A stretch of 64,000 bases of DNA from Ceratopteris richardii. Lineage: Eukaryota; Streptophyta; Polypodiopsida; Polypodiales; Pteridaceae. Location of the stretch: NCBI GenBank assembly GCA_020310875.1, contig CM035413.1:167302996-167366995 (forward strand). Direction: 5' to 3'. The notes beneath the pieces were generated by a model. That model saw nothing but the letters and a program-made list of their open reading frames with translations, searched no databases and had not been told where the DNA came from. The stretch's first letter is position 1, and each line of letters starts with the position of its first letter. The position numbers were made by a program, and so were the translations under genes. This document shows positions 52,444-64,000 of the stretch, one piece after another.

Positions 52444-53308
52444 TATGAAGATGCACTTCTCAGCCTTAGGGTCTAGCTTACCTCTGATTTGAGATGGAAC
52501 ATGCACATAAGCAACACATCCAAGTATTCTACAATGATCAAGTGATGGCCTTCTACCATGCCATGCTTCATATGGGGTCATCCCATCAAGTGACTTAGAG
52601 GGTAACTTGTTAATCAGATAAGTGGAAGTAGAAACACTCTCTGCCCGAAAATAATTGGGCAATTTCTTTTCATTAAGCATTGATCTAGCTGCTCCACAAT
52701 CAACTTGTTTCTCCTCTCTGCTACTCCATTTTGCTTAGGAGTATACCTAGTAGTAATCTCCCTTTTAATACCTCTGTCCTCCAAAAATGCATCAAATTCA
52801 TTGGAGAAGTACTCACCTCCTCCATTTGACCTTATCCTCTTTGGACTTCTCCCTTTTGATTTTCCACAAGTGCAAGATATTTTTTGAAACAAATGAACGC
52901 TTCATCTTTGTGCTTCATGAAATACAAGATAGTCCACCTACTGAAATCATCAATGAATGACATGCTTGGTCCCCACACATCTGTGTGGACAAGCTCCAAG
53001 TAATCCTCATGCATATAACCTTTCTTTGTAAAGGGTAACATGTGTGGTTTACCAAACTACCATGCACCACATTTATAGATCATGTGTTGCTTGGATACAT
53101 TAGGTATCCCAAGGACACATTGATCTCTACATATCTGCTTCAAGGTTATCTCATGAATGTGCCCTAATCTTTTATGCCAAATATCTAACTCAGACAAAGT
53201 TTGATCCTTGTAATTATAAAGTGCAATGTTTCTAGTGTCTTCAAGCTCAAATGTAAATAATCTGCTTGTTTTTTCTCCCTTAGAAATCCCCTTGAATCCA
53301 TGTTGGGG
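52444..53308 (-). pseudogene. Copia element J, integrase part
   Basis: On the minus strand it holds copia integrase in several frames: QHGFKGISKGEKTSRLFTFE and LDIWHKRLGHIHE (53057-53317), the core with LVHTDVWGPSM (53000) and KRIRSNGGGEYFSNEFD, TPKQNGVAERRN (52740), then TPYEAWHGRRPSLDHCRILG and KAEKCIFI. It stops at about 52444, so RT and RNase H are missing. The protease-gag part continues at 55243 after element K. Closely related to element L at the right end of the window. At least three frameshifts. Confidence 0.88.
53301..53308. other. 8-bp target duplication of K (left copy)
   Basis: tgttgggg, repeated at 55243-55250. Joining the flanks over one copy restores J reading EDPQHGFKG, matching EDPRQGFQK of element L. 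Confidence 0.85.
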
Positions 53309-53890
53309 TAAAAACATGTTAATGTGAACACTTTTTAGGAGTATTTATCGCTTTTAAGCCCGTCATTTTTTAGCTATTTCAAAAGTGCTTTAAATAGCAG
53401 AAAAATAAATTCATAAAATTTAAATTTGCTAGACGTACGATCACTACTCATGTGGCGGCCCACTGGGTATCATGGTTGGAACATCGATAGTAAATGTCAT
53501 TATTCCTCACGTACTCCACAAGGTGGTGAGTCTATGGAAAGTGGAGCACAGAAGGTCCGCATGACTTCGTCAGTCACGAGAGAAATCTACCATCAACGAA
53601 GCTTTTCCATCATACGATGAAGGTGAAATGCAATCTCTAGGAACGCATATGAGCAGGTATGGGGTCTAGCATCCATGCATGCAACATTTAGGTGATCGCA
53701 TGGCTAGGAGTAATTTCTATGGTTCTAATGTAAGAGCCACACTTTTTGACAGAGGAGAGGCGCCATCCGTTAAGAGTCCATCATTGAAGTGGAAGCAATG
53801 GACCAGCTAAGCTCCAAATCTGATATCAATCGGTGTGTCCAATGCTATGTAATTTAATAGGCTAGTTTTACACCCAGTTAAATGGCAAGT

Positions 53891-54083
53891 AGCACTTGGT
53901 ACTCCAAGAAGCAGACAAGAGTTGCATTGTCATCAACAGAAGCTGAATTTGTGGCCTCAGCTCTCACCACAAAAGAAGACCTCTAGATCCAAACGTTCAT
54001 GCTAGAGCTCTTATTGATGATAGAGAAAACAAAACATGTTGATTTAAAGTTTCATTTTATACGTGATCTTGTAGAGCAGAAAA
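53891..54083 (+). pseudogene. Copia RNase H fragment inside element K
   Basis: The plus strand reads [20 protein letters not shown], one stop, then KTKHVDLKFHFIRDLVEQKK. These are two conserved blocks of copia RNase H with the part between them shortened. It differs from the copia copies around it. It was either captured by K or is an older remnant into which parts of K inserted. Confidence 0.8.
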
Positions 54084-54249
54084 AAAATCATCTCTCATAT
54101 GTGTCAGCTCTTTGCACAAAAAAAGGTGTCATGCTTCTTGTCATCAAATATGCAGAAGTGGATTACCTTTTTAGGAATGATCTCCAAACCAAAATAAGTG
54201 ATATGCACAAAATTAGTTATCTGTATAGACTCAGGATGCAACACGTAGC

Positions 54250-55090
54250 AAAAATACATATAGTGATGGAGTCCCTCGCACTGTTCCCACTCAACATGGA
54301 GCACGTAGAAAAACTCATAGGTGAGAAGAGGTACTGTGGCGTACTCTCCAACATGCAATACACAGAGAAATAGTTATCAATATTCCCCACTCAAGACGCA
54401 GCGTGCAAAAAAAATGCCTATAGTGATGGAGTCCCTCTCACTGTTCCCCACTCAACATGCAGCATGCAGAAAAACTCCCAAGAGAGATGAGGTACTGCAG
54501 TGTACTCTCCAGCATGCAGCATGCAAAAAAACCCACATCATGAACGATCCACGTAGGGAGTTGGAAAAGCATTCCTACTCTACAACCCACAAAAATTGCA
54601 TCAAGCTTTGTAATGTCTTTTCTGTCCCAAGGATACATGCTGGTGGTGCCTTCCAAAGTCTGTTTTTGGCTCTTAACAGAGTCAATTTTCCACTTCAACT
54701 TGGGCTAATAATATCCAATACAGAGCTTTTGGGTCGACCCTATTCTTGGTAGCGTGAAAGTTAGGGAACCTGAAGCGCAATGAGCAGAAGCAAATGTGAG
54801 AACCAATTCTTTAGAGTTGATTAAAGCCTCCGATTTTATGTTGCACACGTACGTCTTCCATCACCCATCAAGACAATCCCTGAAAGATTCGGTCGTGACT
54901 CGTTACAACAGCACATGATCAACAAAACAACAACCAAGAAAACTTCTACCTTACATGTTCTATAACAAATGTATGGCTGCCAAAGACAACAATCAGCTAC
55001 ACAGAAAAACTCCCATGCAAGATGAGGTACAACGGGAGACTCTCCAACCTGCAGCAAGCAGAAAAACCCACCTCATGAATGCTCCAGCAT
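54250..55090 (+). repeat. Imperfect ~115-bp repeats in element K
   Basis: Three copies: about 54258-54372, 54419-54532 and 54997-55090 (partial). Shared motifs are gtgatggagtccctc, actcaacatg(c/g)agca, gaaaaactc and gatgaggtac. No coding function is seen. Confidence 0.75.
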
Positions 55091-55250
55091 GGGTACTGTC
55101 TCCTACTCTCGCCCCATCACCTAGCTTTTACTCCTCTTTCAATAACCATTGCACGATGTTCAGCTAAGAAGGATCATGTTTTTCCAGCTAATTAACTATG
55201 TCCCAAACATCACTTTTTTGTAACCATTAACATGCTTTCACTTGTTGGGG

Positions 55251-56260
55251 GTCCTCCACAAAAGCTCCATATTTGTTGAACCTAACCTGCAAACCCTTTT
55301 CCACTATCTGTCCAACACTCATCAGATTCTTTGTGATAGTAGGCACATAAAGAACCTTGCTCAACAGATTTCTATTCCCATCAGAAGTTTTGACATTTCC
55401 TACCTTTACCACTGAATGCTTGGTGTCAACACTTTTCTGCACTTGGTGCTTTCCCTTGGGCTCCTCAAGATCAGAAAGAAAAGCTATATTGCCTGCTACA
55501 TGGTTTGAACAACCTAAGTCATTATAGAAGAGGTGCTCATCATTCATACCTTGCTTTGAAGTCATGCTGATAATGAGAAGATAATGCTCTTGATCCTTTG
55601 TATAATTGTTGAAGTCTTTTCTTGATTTGTATCCTCCTTGATAATTGTTGTTATAGCCATGGTCAATGCTTTGTTTATGGTTGAATCTGCCTCTTCATTG
55701 TGAATAGCCAACTCTTTGAAACCCTCTTCCTCTCTAGTTCTTGAAGTTCCTATAGCACTCATCTGTTGCCTGATTAGGAAGTCCACATATATTGCATAGG
55801 GAAGAGTTGAAAGATCTCCCCCTACCTTGCTTACCTCCTCTACCCCTTCCTCTTGAGTTCCTACCTCTCCTTGCATAGTTACCTTGAGAAGTAGTTCCTT
55901 CATCTTCAAACTTCTTTCTCTCTCCTTTATCTTTAGACTTTCCTTTATCTATGTATAGGGCAGAAGAATTGTTACCTTTTGATGGTTCTCCATTTTTGTT
56001 GAGCTTGACCCCATGGGTAAAGAGTTGTCCCATGAGTGTGGTAAGCTATGGGATTTGCATGTCCAAGTAAAGGTCCATAGCAGTTGTGAAAGCTTCCCAC
56101 TTATCATGTGCCTCGATGCCATTGATTACTTGTCTCACTACTTTGTCCTCTTCAATCACCTCTCCTATGCTTTCTAATTGATCATCCACATCTTTAACCT
56201 TGGTCACATACTCTAAAAAATTCTGCTTGGGTTAATTCCTTTGAGTAGTAAATTCAATCC
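55251..56260 (-). pseudogene. Copia element J, gag-protease part
   Basis: On the minus strand: gag end (EFTTQRN, stop, PKQNFLEYVTKVKDVDDQ near 56200; DKVVRQVINGIEAHDKWEAF), a zinc-knuckle remnant (CNICGLPNQATDEC), then the protease region. The protease motif is FYNDLGCSNHVAG, where copia elements usually have DSG, so the active site is lost. LYVPTITKNLMSVGQIVEKG follows, leading to EDPQ at the element K insertion. Frameshifts lie near 55565 and 55740. The N-terminal part of gag is absent because gypsy element I joins at the palindrome gttgcaac (56261-56268). Confidence 0.87.
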
Positions 56261-56264
56261 GTTG

Positions 56265-58884
56265 CAACAAGCCCATGAGGGATTGCTAGGAAATCACTAC
56301 TCTAAACAACGAACATTATAGAATCTAAAACGTTTAGGAGTGTATTGGCCTAGCATGGACAAAGAAATCCATGAGTGGATTAAGAATTGTCCAATGTGCC
56401 AAGAGAGACCCCTAGTGGAGCATGCGACTCTTTATCACGTGTCATTAATTCCAGATTGGAGTGCTCCATTGGTAGAATTCATGAGATCGGGAACATTACC
56501 CAATGACTAGTCTAGCAAGAAAACAGAGCATGGAGCAAGAGGCTCAAGATTATGCCTTAGTAGGAGACAACCTATACCGAAGAGGAAAAGATGGTTACTT
56601 AAGACTGTGCGTTCACGAATCAGATTATTTGAAAGTCTTAGAAACTGCACATAGTGGTGTTGCAGGTGGACACTCTGGGCCTGACCGAGTAATTAAGACC
56701 ACCCTATTTCTAGGACTTTGGTGGTCCACTCTTCATATGGATGCACATACCTATGTGAAGAAATGCGACACATGCCAACGTGCACAATATCCGATACGAA
56801 AAGACAAGATGCCTTTAAGACCAATGATGGGAGGACGCGCATTTTTGAAGTGGGGTATAGACTTTGTTGGTCCTATTAACGCCCCAGCTAGAAACTCCCA
56901 TGCAGAGTACATTATTGTAGCCACAGATTACCTTACAAAGTGGGTAGAGGTAAAAGCCACAACAAAGAATGATGCTCAAATGACAGCTAAGTTCTTATTC
57001 GAGAACGTGTTCACTAGATACGGGTTACCAATAGAGTTAGTAAGTGATAGAGGTACGCACTTCTTGAATGAAGTCATTGAAAACCTTCTCCAAGAATTCT
57101 TGGTGATACATAGGAAGTCTGCCCCCTATCATCCATAAGCTAACGGACAAGCCGAGAGCACAAATAAGATCCTATGTAACATATTGACAAAACTGGTAAA
57201 TAATAAACGCTCTGATTGGGACAAACAACTTCATCATGCTGTTTGGGCTTATCGAGTGGCCTACAAAATAGTACTCAATGCCACCCCATTTCAGATGGTC
57301 TTTGGACAGAATGCTGTGCTACCATTAGATTTCCTAATCCCATCCTTAAAAGTAGCACAAGAGCATGAGTGGAATGGACATGAGTTGTCCTCTAGGATCT
57401 TTGATCTAGAACGATTAGGTGAGACGAGGCTATGAGCGGCAGCATGCATCTATGTTGCAAAGAAAAGACAAAAGTCATACTTTGATGCCCATATAAAGGA
57501 TAAAGGATTGAAAGGGGGAGACCTAGTGCTGGTTTACATGCTAAACCAACATGCAAGAAAATTGGAGAAACGAGGATATGGACCCATGATCATTAATAGA
57601 ATCTCCACAAGTGGTGCAGTTCAATTGGCCACCTTAGAAGGTGATATCTTGCCGAACTACATAAGCGGTTGTCGAGTCAAGTTATATCAAGAACCGCTTA
57701 CAGAGGATATGCTCATGAGACTCAACATTGCTAAGAATCGGAATGAAGAGGAGTTAAGGGTTAGAGAAGAAGCACAAGCAGAGGCTAGAGAGCGTATTAG
57801 AAGAAATAAGTTAAGGCGATTAGGCCTAGATGTCAACCAGAAAGCCCCAAAATATCACAGGGACATGTGCCAAAAATTGGGCATAATTACTTCTTGCATA
57901 ATCGATCGACGACCCTTTGTGACCATAGAGGTAAACAAGGAATGAGTGTAAGGACTATGAGAGCATTGGTTGACTCAGGTGCAGCAACTAGTGTAGTTAG
58001 ACTTTGATACTGGCAAGACCTGCAATTTGACATCAAGCCCATAGAAGCATATCTCATAGGATTGGGAGGTGTGGAAACCCCTTGTTTGGGCGAGGTGGAG
58101 CTTTCCATCTACCTTCAAGATGTTCCAATGAAAGTCAAAATGCTAGTATGTCATGATGAGGACCTCACAGAGCCACTTGTCTTGGGTCAAGATTGGATTT
58201 ACGACCATGCAGTCAACTTGAATCTAAGGAGTCAATTTCTTCAAGTTTGGGTACAAGAACTATGCATCACATTAGAATTAGATAATTGCATGCTCACAAA
58301 TCTAGATGTCACACATTCTCTTAGTTCTTCTAGGAGTAATCTTAGCAAAAATGATGTTGTATGTGTCAAAAGCTCTATGTTCCAGAAGAACTCAACCATG
58401 GAAGAACAAGCTCAAAGACAAGCGGACTCCTCCTCTTGTGCAAGGACTAATGCCACCACCACAACTCAACCAAAAAAGCAAGAAAAACAATACATGGCAA
58501 CCACTATATCAAATAGGTAAAAAGATTTCAAGAAGAAAATAGTTTCGGGCATGAAGCAGATCTGGGTACAAAAGGGAGAGCAACCACCAGTCGCATCAAC
58601 ACAATTCCCACCCAGGCAAGTCAACCATGCAAAAACAAAAACCAAGCAACGAGTACTAGCTCACCTAGAAAATCTCCAAAAAATTTGGGTGCCTAAGAAA
58701 TTAGCTCGAGCTCAACAAGGGCAATTATAGATGTGGGTACCTAAGAAGCTCTTACATACGCAACAACCTATGCTCCCCCACATGCGAAAGGTCTCAACAA
58801 AGAAGCCAAGGAGAGAAAAGGGTAGGAACAGAGCACAAAGGCTAAAAGAAGGTAAACTCAACCCTTTAGCAAAATTAAGATGAC
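56265..58884 (+). pseudogene. 3' half of pol of gypsy element I (two HHCC modules, integrase, second protease-like domain, tail)
   Basis: Close relative of A. It starts at LQQAHEGLLGNH, exactly at the first HHCC module (HX6HX30CX2C, CPMCQE), with a frameshift near 56500. 56503-57138 holds the second module (CDTCQRAQ) and integrase (GIDFVGPINAP, SDRGTHF); a stop follows SAPYHP. 57184-57945 contains the C-terminal domain (GYGPMIINRISTSG). A frameshift near 57945 leads into the second retropepsin-like domain: ALVDSGAATS (D codon 57972-57974) and EPLVLGQDWIYDHAV. The basic tail has QIWVQK, KIWVPKK and MWVPKK up to 58884. At least four stops and two frameshifts; less decayed than G. Confidence 0.92.
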
Positions 58885-60012
58885 AATCTTCAGTAGCATT
58901 CACAACACAAAAGAATGAACCACTCGGGATACAAATTTAAGCAACCAACCAAAGATGAAGAAGTCAACAAGGAATTGCACGCAACCCAACACTGTTTCGA
59001 AATGGGTCCCTAAAATCAGTTGTAATCATTGTCCTTTTGACAGCCAATGGATACCTCCAACAAAGGCTACATCAACATCTGCAAGAACATTGAAAGCCTC
59101 AACATGCAACAACAATGTGCCTTTGGCATAACCTTGTCTTTTGCACCATTCAGGTAATGCATTTCCAAAGTATGCATTAATATAGGGCCTCCTTACACGG
59201 TCGTGCATAGACACAATTGAGAATCCCAAGCACATGATACACATATGACATATGTAAAATATTTTGTTGGTACTAACCTCTTTCTTCCTGTTTTGTGATA
59301 TTGTTCAAAAAAAAAAGAGAGGAAAGAAAGAAAAGAAAGAAGAGAACTATGTGCTAGACACTCATCAGTGAACCATCAACAAGGACATCCATCAACAAAG
59401 ACAACACGAAGAGATGAAGATCAATGGACCTTTCACCATGGTAAGTCGTGTATGCTTCAACAACACTATAACCATGATAGATTAGGAAACCTCTTCGTCG
59501 GCATACCCTTGAGCACTTAGCTCAAGACCCAACTTCTTACACCATAATTCTTCCAATGCATTTTCCAAGTATGCATGCATAGGGCTACATTACAAGGCCG
59601 TGCACAAGGCACATTCTTCTTCCAACCCATGCACTAATGCACTTACATGTCAGTCATTATGGGTCACGAGTACTTGGCATGAAAACTAGGGAAGCCATGT
59701 TTGAAAACAACAAGAGAGGACATCAAGGGGACAACAGCAAGAGCAAGGAAGCAATCCACCACCGAAAGCTACTCACAATCAACCGTGATAACCTCTTTAG
59801 AGCAGCTCATAATTTCTGAAAGATCAATAATACACTCTCTTGCTAGCCTCAAGGACGAAATATATAAGAGGGACTGAACATGAAGATTGGTACAAGCGAT
59901 CCCGCTCTAAGTGGAAGATAGACCGCTCTGGTGGAGACAGGAGAAACCCTACCTCTCAAAGTACTACCTATAACAACCACTACAACAAAGGTCTGTTAGG
60001 GATGACAGACTC
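58885..60012 (+). other. 3' non-coding region of element I
   Basis: Corresponds in order to 561-1949 of element A on the opposite strand (for example around 59470-59640). It has an A-rich run near 59309 where A has its poly-T. I see no credible gene. Confidence 0.7.
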
Positions 60013-60025
60013 AAGAGGGGGGGAG
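60013..60025 (+). other. Polypurine tract of element I
   Basis: aagagggggggag directly before TGTTGAAGC. Confidence 0.9.
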
Positions 60026-60641
60026 TGTTGAAGCTCAAGGTCAAGGAAAAAGCATAGGAGCACATCAAAGAGGTGGACACACAAGAAGATGGAGCATATA
60101 GGGAGCTCCAAGAAGCACATGTCAAATAGTGAAGAAATCCCTATAAAAATAGTGATTTTCATCACTAAAAACCATTGTAAATACCATTTTCCATTTCTCC
60201 AACTCCATTTTGTGCAAGCCCAGGAGTCCTTGAGCTTGAGGCTATCATCCTACCAATTTTCATAATTTTTAGACTCCGTTTGAGCCCCCAAATAAGCCTT
60301 GGAACCTAATTTTTAACTAGGCTGGACACTAGGTCTGGACAGGGCCAAAACCACTCAAAAACTATGAAAAAGGCTGGAGAGCTCATTTTTGAGGTTAGCT
60401 TGTTGTAGATTTCAGCTTTGTAAGATATTTCTTTTGTAATCGAAGATCTTCCATTGTTCCACTCTTTCCTCTTACCTTGTGCGCGTGTGTGTATGTGTGT
60501 GCATGCTTGTGTGCTTTCACTCACGCACTTGTGCACTTCACTTGCTCTTGGTCTTCATACCAGTCCTCACATCTCCGCAGATTGACATTTATGAGGTGAA
60601 GCTCCTCACGTTGGTACTTACCATTGTGCTAGAGTGACACC
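60026..60641 (+). repeat. 3' LTR of element I (about 616 bp)
   Basis: Starts TGTTGAAGCTCAAGG like A. It keeps the GGACACTAGGTCTGGACAGG block near 60324; the TATA-like box is weaker (CTATGAAAAA). The end is blurred by small insertions (gctagagtgacacc versus gagctacacca in A), so the right edge is approximate. Confidence 0.85.
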
Positions 60642-61420
60642 TATGCAAACAGGGTGGATTCGATTCCCATGCTCAGCATGGCAACATGCAAATTTTAGCA
60701 AATTTGTTTTGCTACTAGGTTCAAATCTATGCAGCTATGTTTGTTGATTACTTTTGTAATCGAAAATAAGAGAAACATATAATAATCAATGATTAGAGCT
60801 ATTATACAACCACTATAAAAGCATGGCTCCGTCCGGGAACGCTTTGACCCAGAGGTCTGAACAATTCTTGCAGACTTCAACTGTGTGGAATCTTCTTCAC
60901 TTTTGGAATAGCTCGCCCACATAAGTAAAGTGCTTGAGGAACATCAAGCAACGGTGTAGTGCACTGGACATCGATTTCTATCGGTGGCAAGATAACCAAT
61001 ATTATGACCATAACGTCATGAGTTGTGCTCTGCAAACGTGAATGATAATGTTGTTGTGCTTCGAGGTGCGACCACAGAGGCCTACTTGTGTGGTTATTGA
61101 AATGATTTTTTATGTGGACGTTCAGCTATCGATTCTTGCCACTTGCTTCATAATGAATGAGGTTTTGTCTGCAGCAAATGGGAAAACATAAAACTAATAT
61201 GTCTTCGTGGTTACTGTAGATCTCGATCTTGAGTATGTCGAGAGATCGAAGCCTCCTAGCCGTGCGACATGGAGTAACAAGTGTTTTTGCTACTCTGCAG
61301 AAACAATACGCATACGGCGAGGGTGAAGTTCTACAGAGATGAAGAAGTGCTACAGCAAACATCTCTATGAGAGCTTACAAAAATGATGAAGATGAAGGTC
61401 TCCATGGATGCTCAACCTAG
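60642..61420. other. Unassigned sequence between the I LTR and a PBS
   Basis: Could be the internal part of the element that owns the LTR at 61436-61882. I see no gag or pol similarity. Small frames on the minus strand (60695-60922, 61126-61362) have no recognisable content. Confidence 0.4.
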
Positions 61421-61434
61421 GGGCTCTGATACCA
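61421..61434 (-). other. Primer-binding site (tRNA-iMet) of element M
   Basis: The plus strand reads gggctctgatacca, i.e. minus TGGTATCAGAGCCC, one nt from the probable LTR start TGCAAGAGA at 61436. Confidence 0.85.
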
Positions 61435-61435
61435 A

Positions 61436-61882
61436 TGCAAGAGAACAAGGATTACGACCACCACATGCTAGAGAGATGACTCTACTCCCAACCAAATGCC
61501 TCTATATATAGCTCTCTCCAAGGGACTGCCTTCTTGGGCAGGTGGATACTAACCGTCCATGTGTCAGCCATGTAATTACATGTGCGCCAAGTGTCCTAGT
61601 TAACCAGAGTTAACTCAAGTGGATGCTTCTAGAAGGCTCTAGAGCTCTTTGGGAAAAACACTCTCCCCATGTATCCCATGGGGTTTGAACCCAAGACCTC
61701 CTCCTTCACATCCTTGAGTCTTAACCACTAGGCTAAGTGGATCACTTCGTTACAAGAGTAAATGACTTCTAGTAAGTCTAGACTCGAGATCTTTGGTCAT
61801 ACACACAGGTGACCAAACGGTGTCTGATTTCAGATCTGTCTAAACCGACCCGACCCTTAGATCATAGACTTACTTTATTACA
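61436..61882 (-). repeat. Probable 5' LTR of element M (447 bp)
   Basis: Plus-strand ends TGCAAGAGA...CTTTATTACA, next to a tRNA-iMet PBS, with a TATA-like tatatatagc near 61502. The right edge coincides with a break in the RT of copia element L. The body of M would lie at 61420 and lower, but no coding sequence is found there; M may be a short non-autonomous LTR element or truncated. Confidence 0.6.
61676..61747 (-). repeat. tRNA-like sequence (SINE-like or tRNA relic)
   Basis: On the minus strand it has an A-box-like TAGCCTAGTGG (61725-61735) and a B-box-like GGGTTCAAACCC (61681-61692) about 43 nt apart, spacing typical of tRNA-type Pol III promoters. The flanks do not pair as a full tRNA by eye, so a tRNA-derived SINE head is more likely. 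It lies inside the M LTR. Confidence 0.5.
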
Positions 61883-64000
61883 TGAAGGCTTGTATATTGC
61901 ACCAATAAAATATACCAGAATCTGTATACACAATCTCTAAGCCAAGAAATTAGGTTAATAAACCAAGATCATTGATTTTAAATTCCTTCATTAATTGAGC
62001 CTTGACTTGCTTGATGCCATTAGCATCATTCCCTGTAATAATGATGTCATCTACATAGACACATACGTAGATAACTTCTGGTTTGTTTTTCTTAAAAAAC
62101 AAAAAAGGGTCTACCTTGTTTGCCACAAAGCCTTGGTCCTACAAATAAGTAACAAGCTTATGGTTCCAAGCTCTAGGAGCTTGCTTGAGACCATAGAGTG
62201 CCTTCCTAAGCTTGCATACATAACCTTTTTTATCTTCATCTTCAAAACCTGGTGGTTATGCCACATATAGTTCTTCTGATATCCATCCATTTAAGAATGC
62301 ATTCTTGACATCTAACTGATGTAGATTCCAATTTTTAGAAGCAGCAATACTTACCAAGACCCTGATTGTTGGCATCTTTGCCATGGGTGAAAATGTTTCT
62401 TCATAGTCCACTCCATGAGTTTGGGCAAATCCTTTTGCCACTAACCTTGCCTTGTACCTATTTATAGAGACATTTGAGTTCTTTTTGATTTTGTATATCC
62501 ACCTAGATCCAATTACCTTCATGCCTGGCTTCTTGGGGACTAGATCCCAAGTATGATTTTCCTATATTGCTTCCACTTCTTCCTGCATAGCTTCTCTCCA
62601 TTCTTTCTTCTTCCTAGCCTCTTCAAATGAAGAAGGCTCTTTTGTCATAGAGTCTTTAGTGATATACATAGAATGCTTGGTGACTAAAGATGTATCATAT
62701 ATAAGTTCTTTGTTAGTGGGATTGTACAACCTATACCCCCTTTGGTTCTGATCATACCCAATAGATATACATTTCTCAGCTTTAGGGTCAAGCTTTCCTC
62801 TGATTTGTGAGGGGATATGTGCATAAGCAATGCACCCAAATATTTAGGAGTGGTCCAATGAGGGTCTCCGACCATTCCATGCTTCATAGGGTGTCATACC
62901 ATCCAATGATTTGGATGGAAGCTTATTGAAAAAGTAGGTAGTTGTGGAAATAGCCTCCACCCATAGATAATTAGGTAACTTCTTCCCATTTAACATAGAC
63001 CTAGCAGCTCCAACAATTAGCATGTTTTTTCTCTCTACCACTCCATTCAATTGAGGAGTGTATCTTGTTGTTACTTCCCTCTTTATGCATCTATCTTGTA
63101 GAAATGAATCAAATTCATGTTAAAAGTACTCATCAGCACCATCATATCTGATCCTCTTCAAGCTCCTTCTAGTTTGGTTTTCAACTAGTGCCAAGTACTT
63201 CTTGAAACATGTAAATACCTCTTCCTTATGCTTCATGAAATAAAGTATTGTCCATCTACTATAATCATCAATAAAGTAAACATAGTACCTTTAACCTGAG
63301 ATGGATGGATCTTTGCTAAGACCCCACACATCAGTGTGTACAAGCTCCAAATAGTCTTCATGAATGTATCATCTCTGATTGAATGGTTTCCTGTGAGCTT
63401 TGCCAAATTGGCATGCTCCACATTTGTATATCATATGCTACTTGTTCACATTGGGAATGCCAAGCACACTTTGATCCCTGCATATTTGATTTAGAGTGCT
63501 TTCTCCTCTGTGTCCTAGCCTTTTGTGCCGTATTTCTAATTTAGATAAGGTTTGATCTCTATAACTGAATAGTGATATGTTCCTTGTGTCTTCAATTTCA
63601 AATGTGAATAATCTACAAGACTTCTCACCTTTGGCAATCTTCTGGAAGCCTTGTCGGGGGTCTTCTACATATGCTCCATGCTTAGTTAATCTGACGTGTA
63701 AAACTTTCTCAACAATCTGCCCAACACTAATTAGGTTTTTGGTTATATTTGTCACATATAGAACTTTACTCAAAAGGTTCATGTTACCATCAGATGTTTT
63801 GACATTTCCAATTTTCTTGGCTGAGTGTTTGGTATTGTCACCTGTTTGTAATTCATGCTTCCCTTTGGGCTCTTCAAGATCAGATAATAGATCTACATTT
63901 CCAGCCACATGATTGGAACAACCTGAATCAATGTAGAAAAGATGCTCATCATCTTTACCTTGCTTGGATGTCATGTTCATGATGAGTAATGAGTCTTCTT
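61883..64000 (-). pseudogene. Copia element L (RT to protease, runs off the window)
   Basis: Minus-strand copia, same family as J. The protease-integrase part at 63438-63980 has FYIDSGCSNHVAG (active site intact), LYVTNITKNLISVGQIVEK and HKRLGHRGES. Integrase core pieces follow at 62684-63421 (MNGVVERKN, TPYEAWNGRRPSLDHS). Reverse transcriptase lies at 61890-62522 ([46 protein letters not shown] near 62050). Several stops and frameshifts break it. RT ends near 61883 at the LTR of M, so RNase H is not seen here. Gag continues beyond 64000. Confidence 0.9.

Larger units (their letters stand above)
53309..55242. mobile_element. Element K, 1.93-kb insertion with 8-bp target duplication, probable DNA transposon
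   Basis: Inserted cleanly in the copia J protease region. The ends form an imperfect inverted repeat: left taaaaacatgttaatg (53309-53324); right cattaacatgctttcact (55225-55242), sharing CATGTTAATG near each terminus. An 8-bp duplication fits hAT-type transposons, but no transposase is visible, so K would be non-autonomous. It holds a copia RNase H fragment and three ~115-bp repeats. The superfamily is an inference. Confidence 0.65.

Noticed and set aside
54104-54358. Minus-strand ORF rich in aromatic residues
   Set aside because: Lies over the ~115-bp repeats of K, with no similarity to transposase motifs.
60642-60700. tRNA B-box-like ggattcgattccc near 60657
   Set aside because: No convincing A box apart from LTR-derived sequence, no clover-leaf; too weak to report as a SINE.

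Overview
The window is nuclear DNA from a land plant. It is made almost entirely of LTR retrotransposons nested in one another, and I see no intact host gene. The plant assignment rests on gypsy primer-binding sites that match the 3' end of plant tRNA-Asp, copia sites that match initiator tRNA-Met, and Athila/Tat-like gypsy and copia polyproteins. The sequence does not let me name the species. Positions of LTR ends come from TG...CA ends, adjacent PBS/PPT signals, and interrupted reading frames that rejoin across the insertion.

Region 1 (1-29.6 kb) is a five-level nest. Gypsy element A (minus, <1-13463) lies in the gag of gypsy B. B (5' LTR 16900-17526) lies in the protease of gypsy C. C (5' LTR 19962-20936) lies in the protease of gypsy D. 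D (5' LTR 26195-27014) lies in the integrase of a copia element E (plus, 27015-29316). A is young: its LTRs differ at one position in 545, and it keeps an uninterrupted 3102-codon gag-pol frame. B, C, D and E are decayed.

Region 2 (29.6-37.4 kb) holds a broken protein-kinase-like gene fragment and a set of diverged hairpin units. Copia F (30761-36336, target duplication taagt) is inserted among those units. Region 3 (37.4-51.2 kb) is gypsy G (plus). It is truncated at its 5' end and carries a large decayed third reading frame downstream of pol. That frame is split by copia H (42412-48546, target duplication catat).

Region 4 (51.2-64 kb) contains an unassigned LTR-like stretch, then copia J (minus), interrupted by a 1.9-kb element K with an 8-bp target duplication. 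Next come gypsy I (plus, 3' half and LTR), an LTR with a tRNA-Met PBS (M), and copia L (minus), which runs off the window.

The most interesting biology is in the A/G/I gypsy family. Its polyprotein has two integrase-type HHCC zinc modules with identical spacing. A second complete retropepsin-like domain lies after integrase, followed by a basic tail with repeated W-x-P-K-like motifs. Three related elements (A, B, D) have different tandem palindrome or hairpin arrays in the same leader position between PBS and gag.
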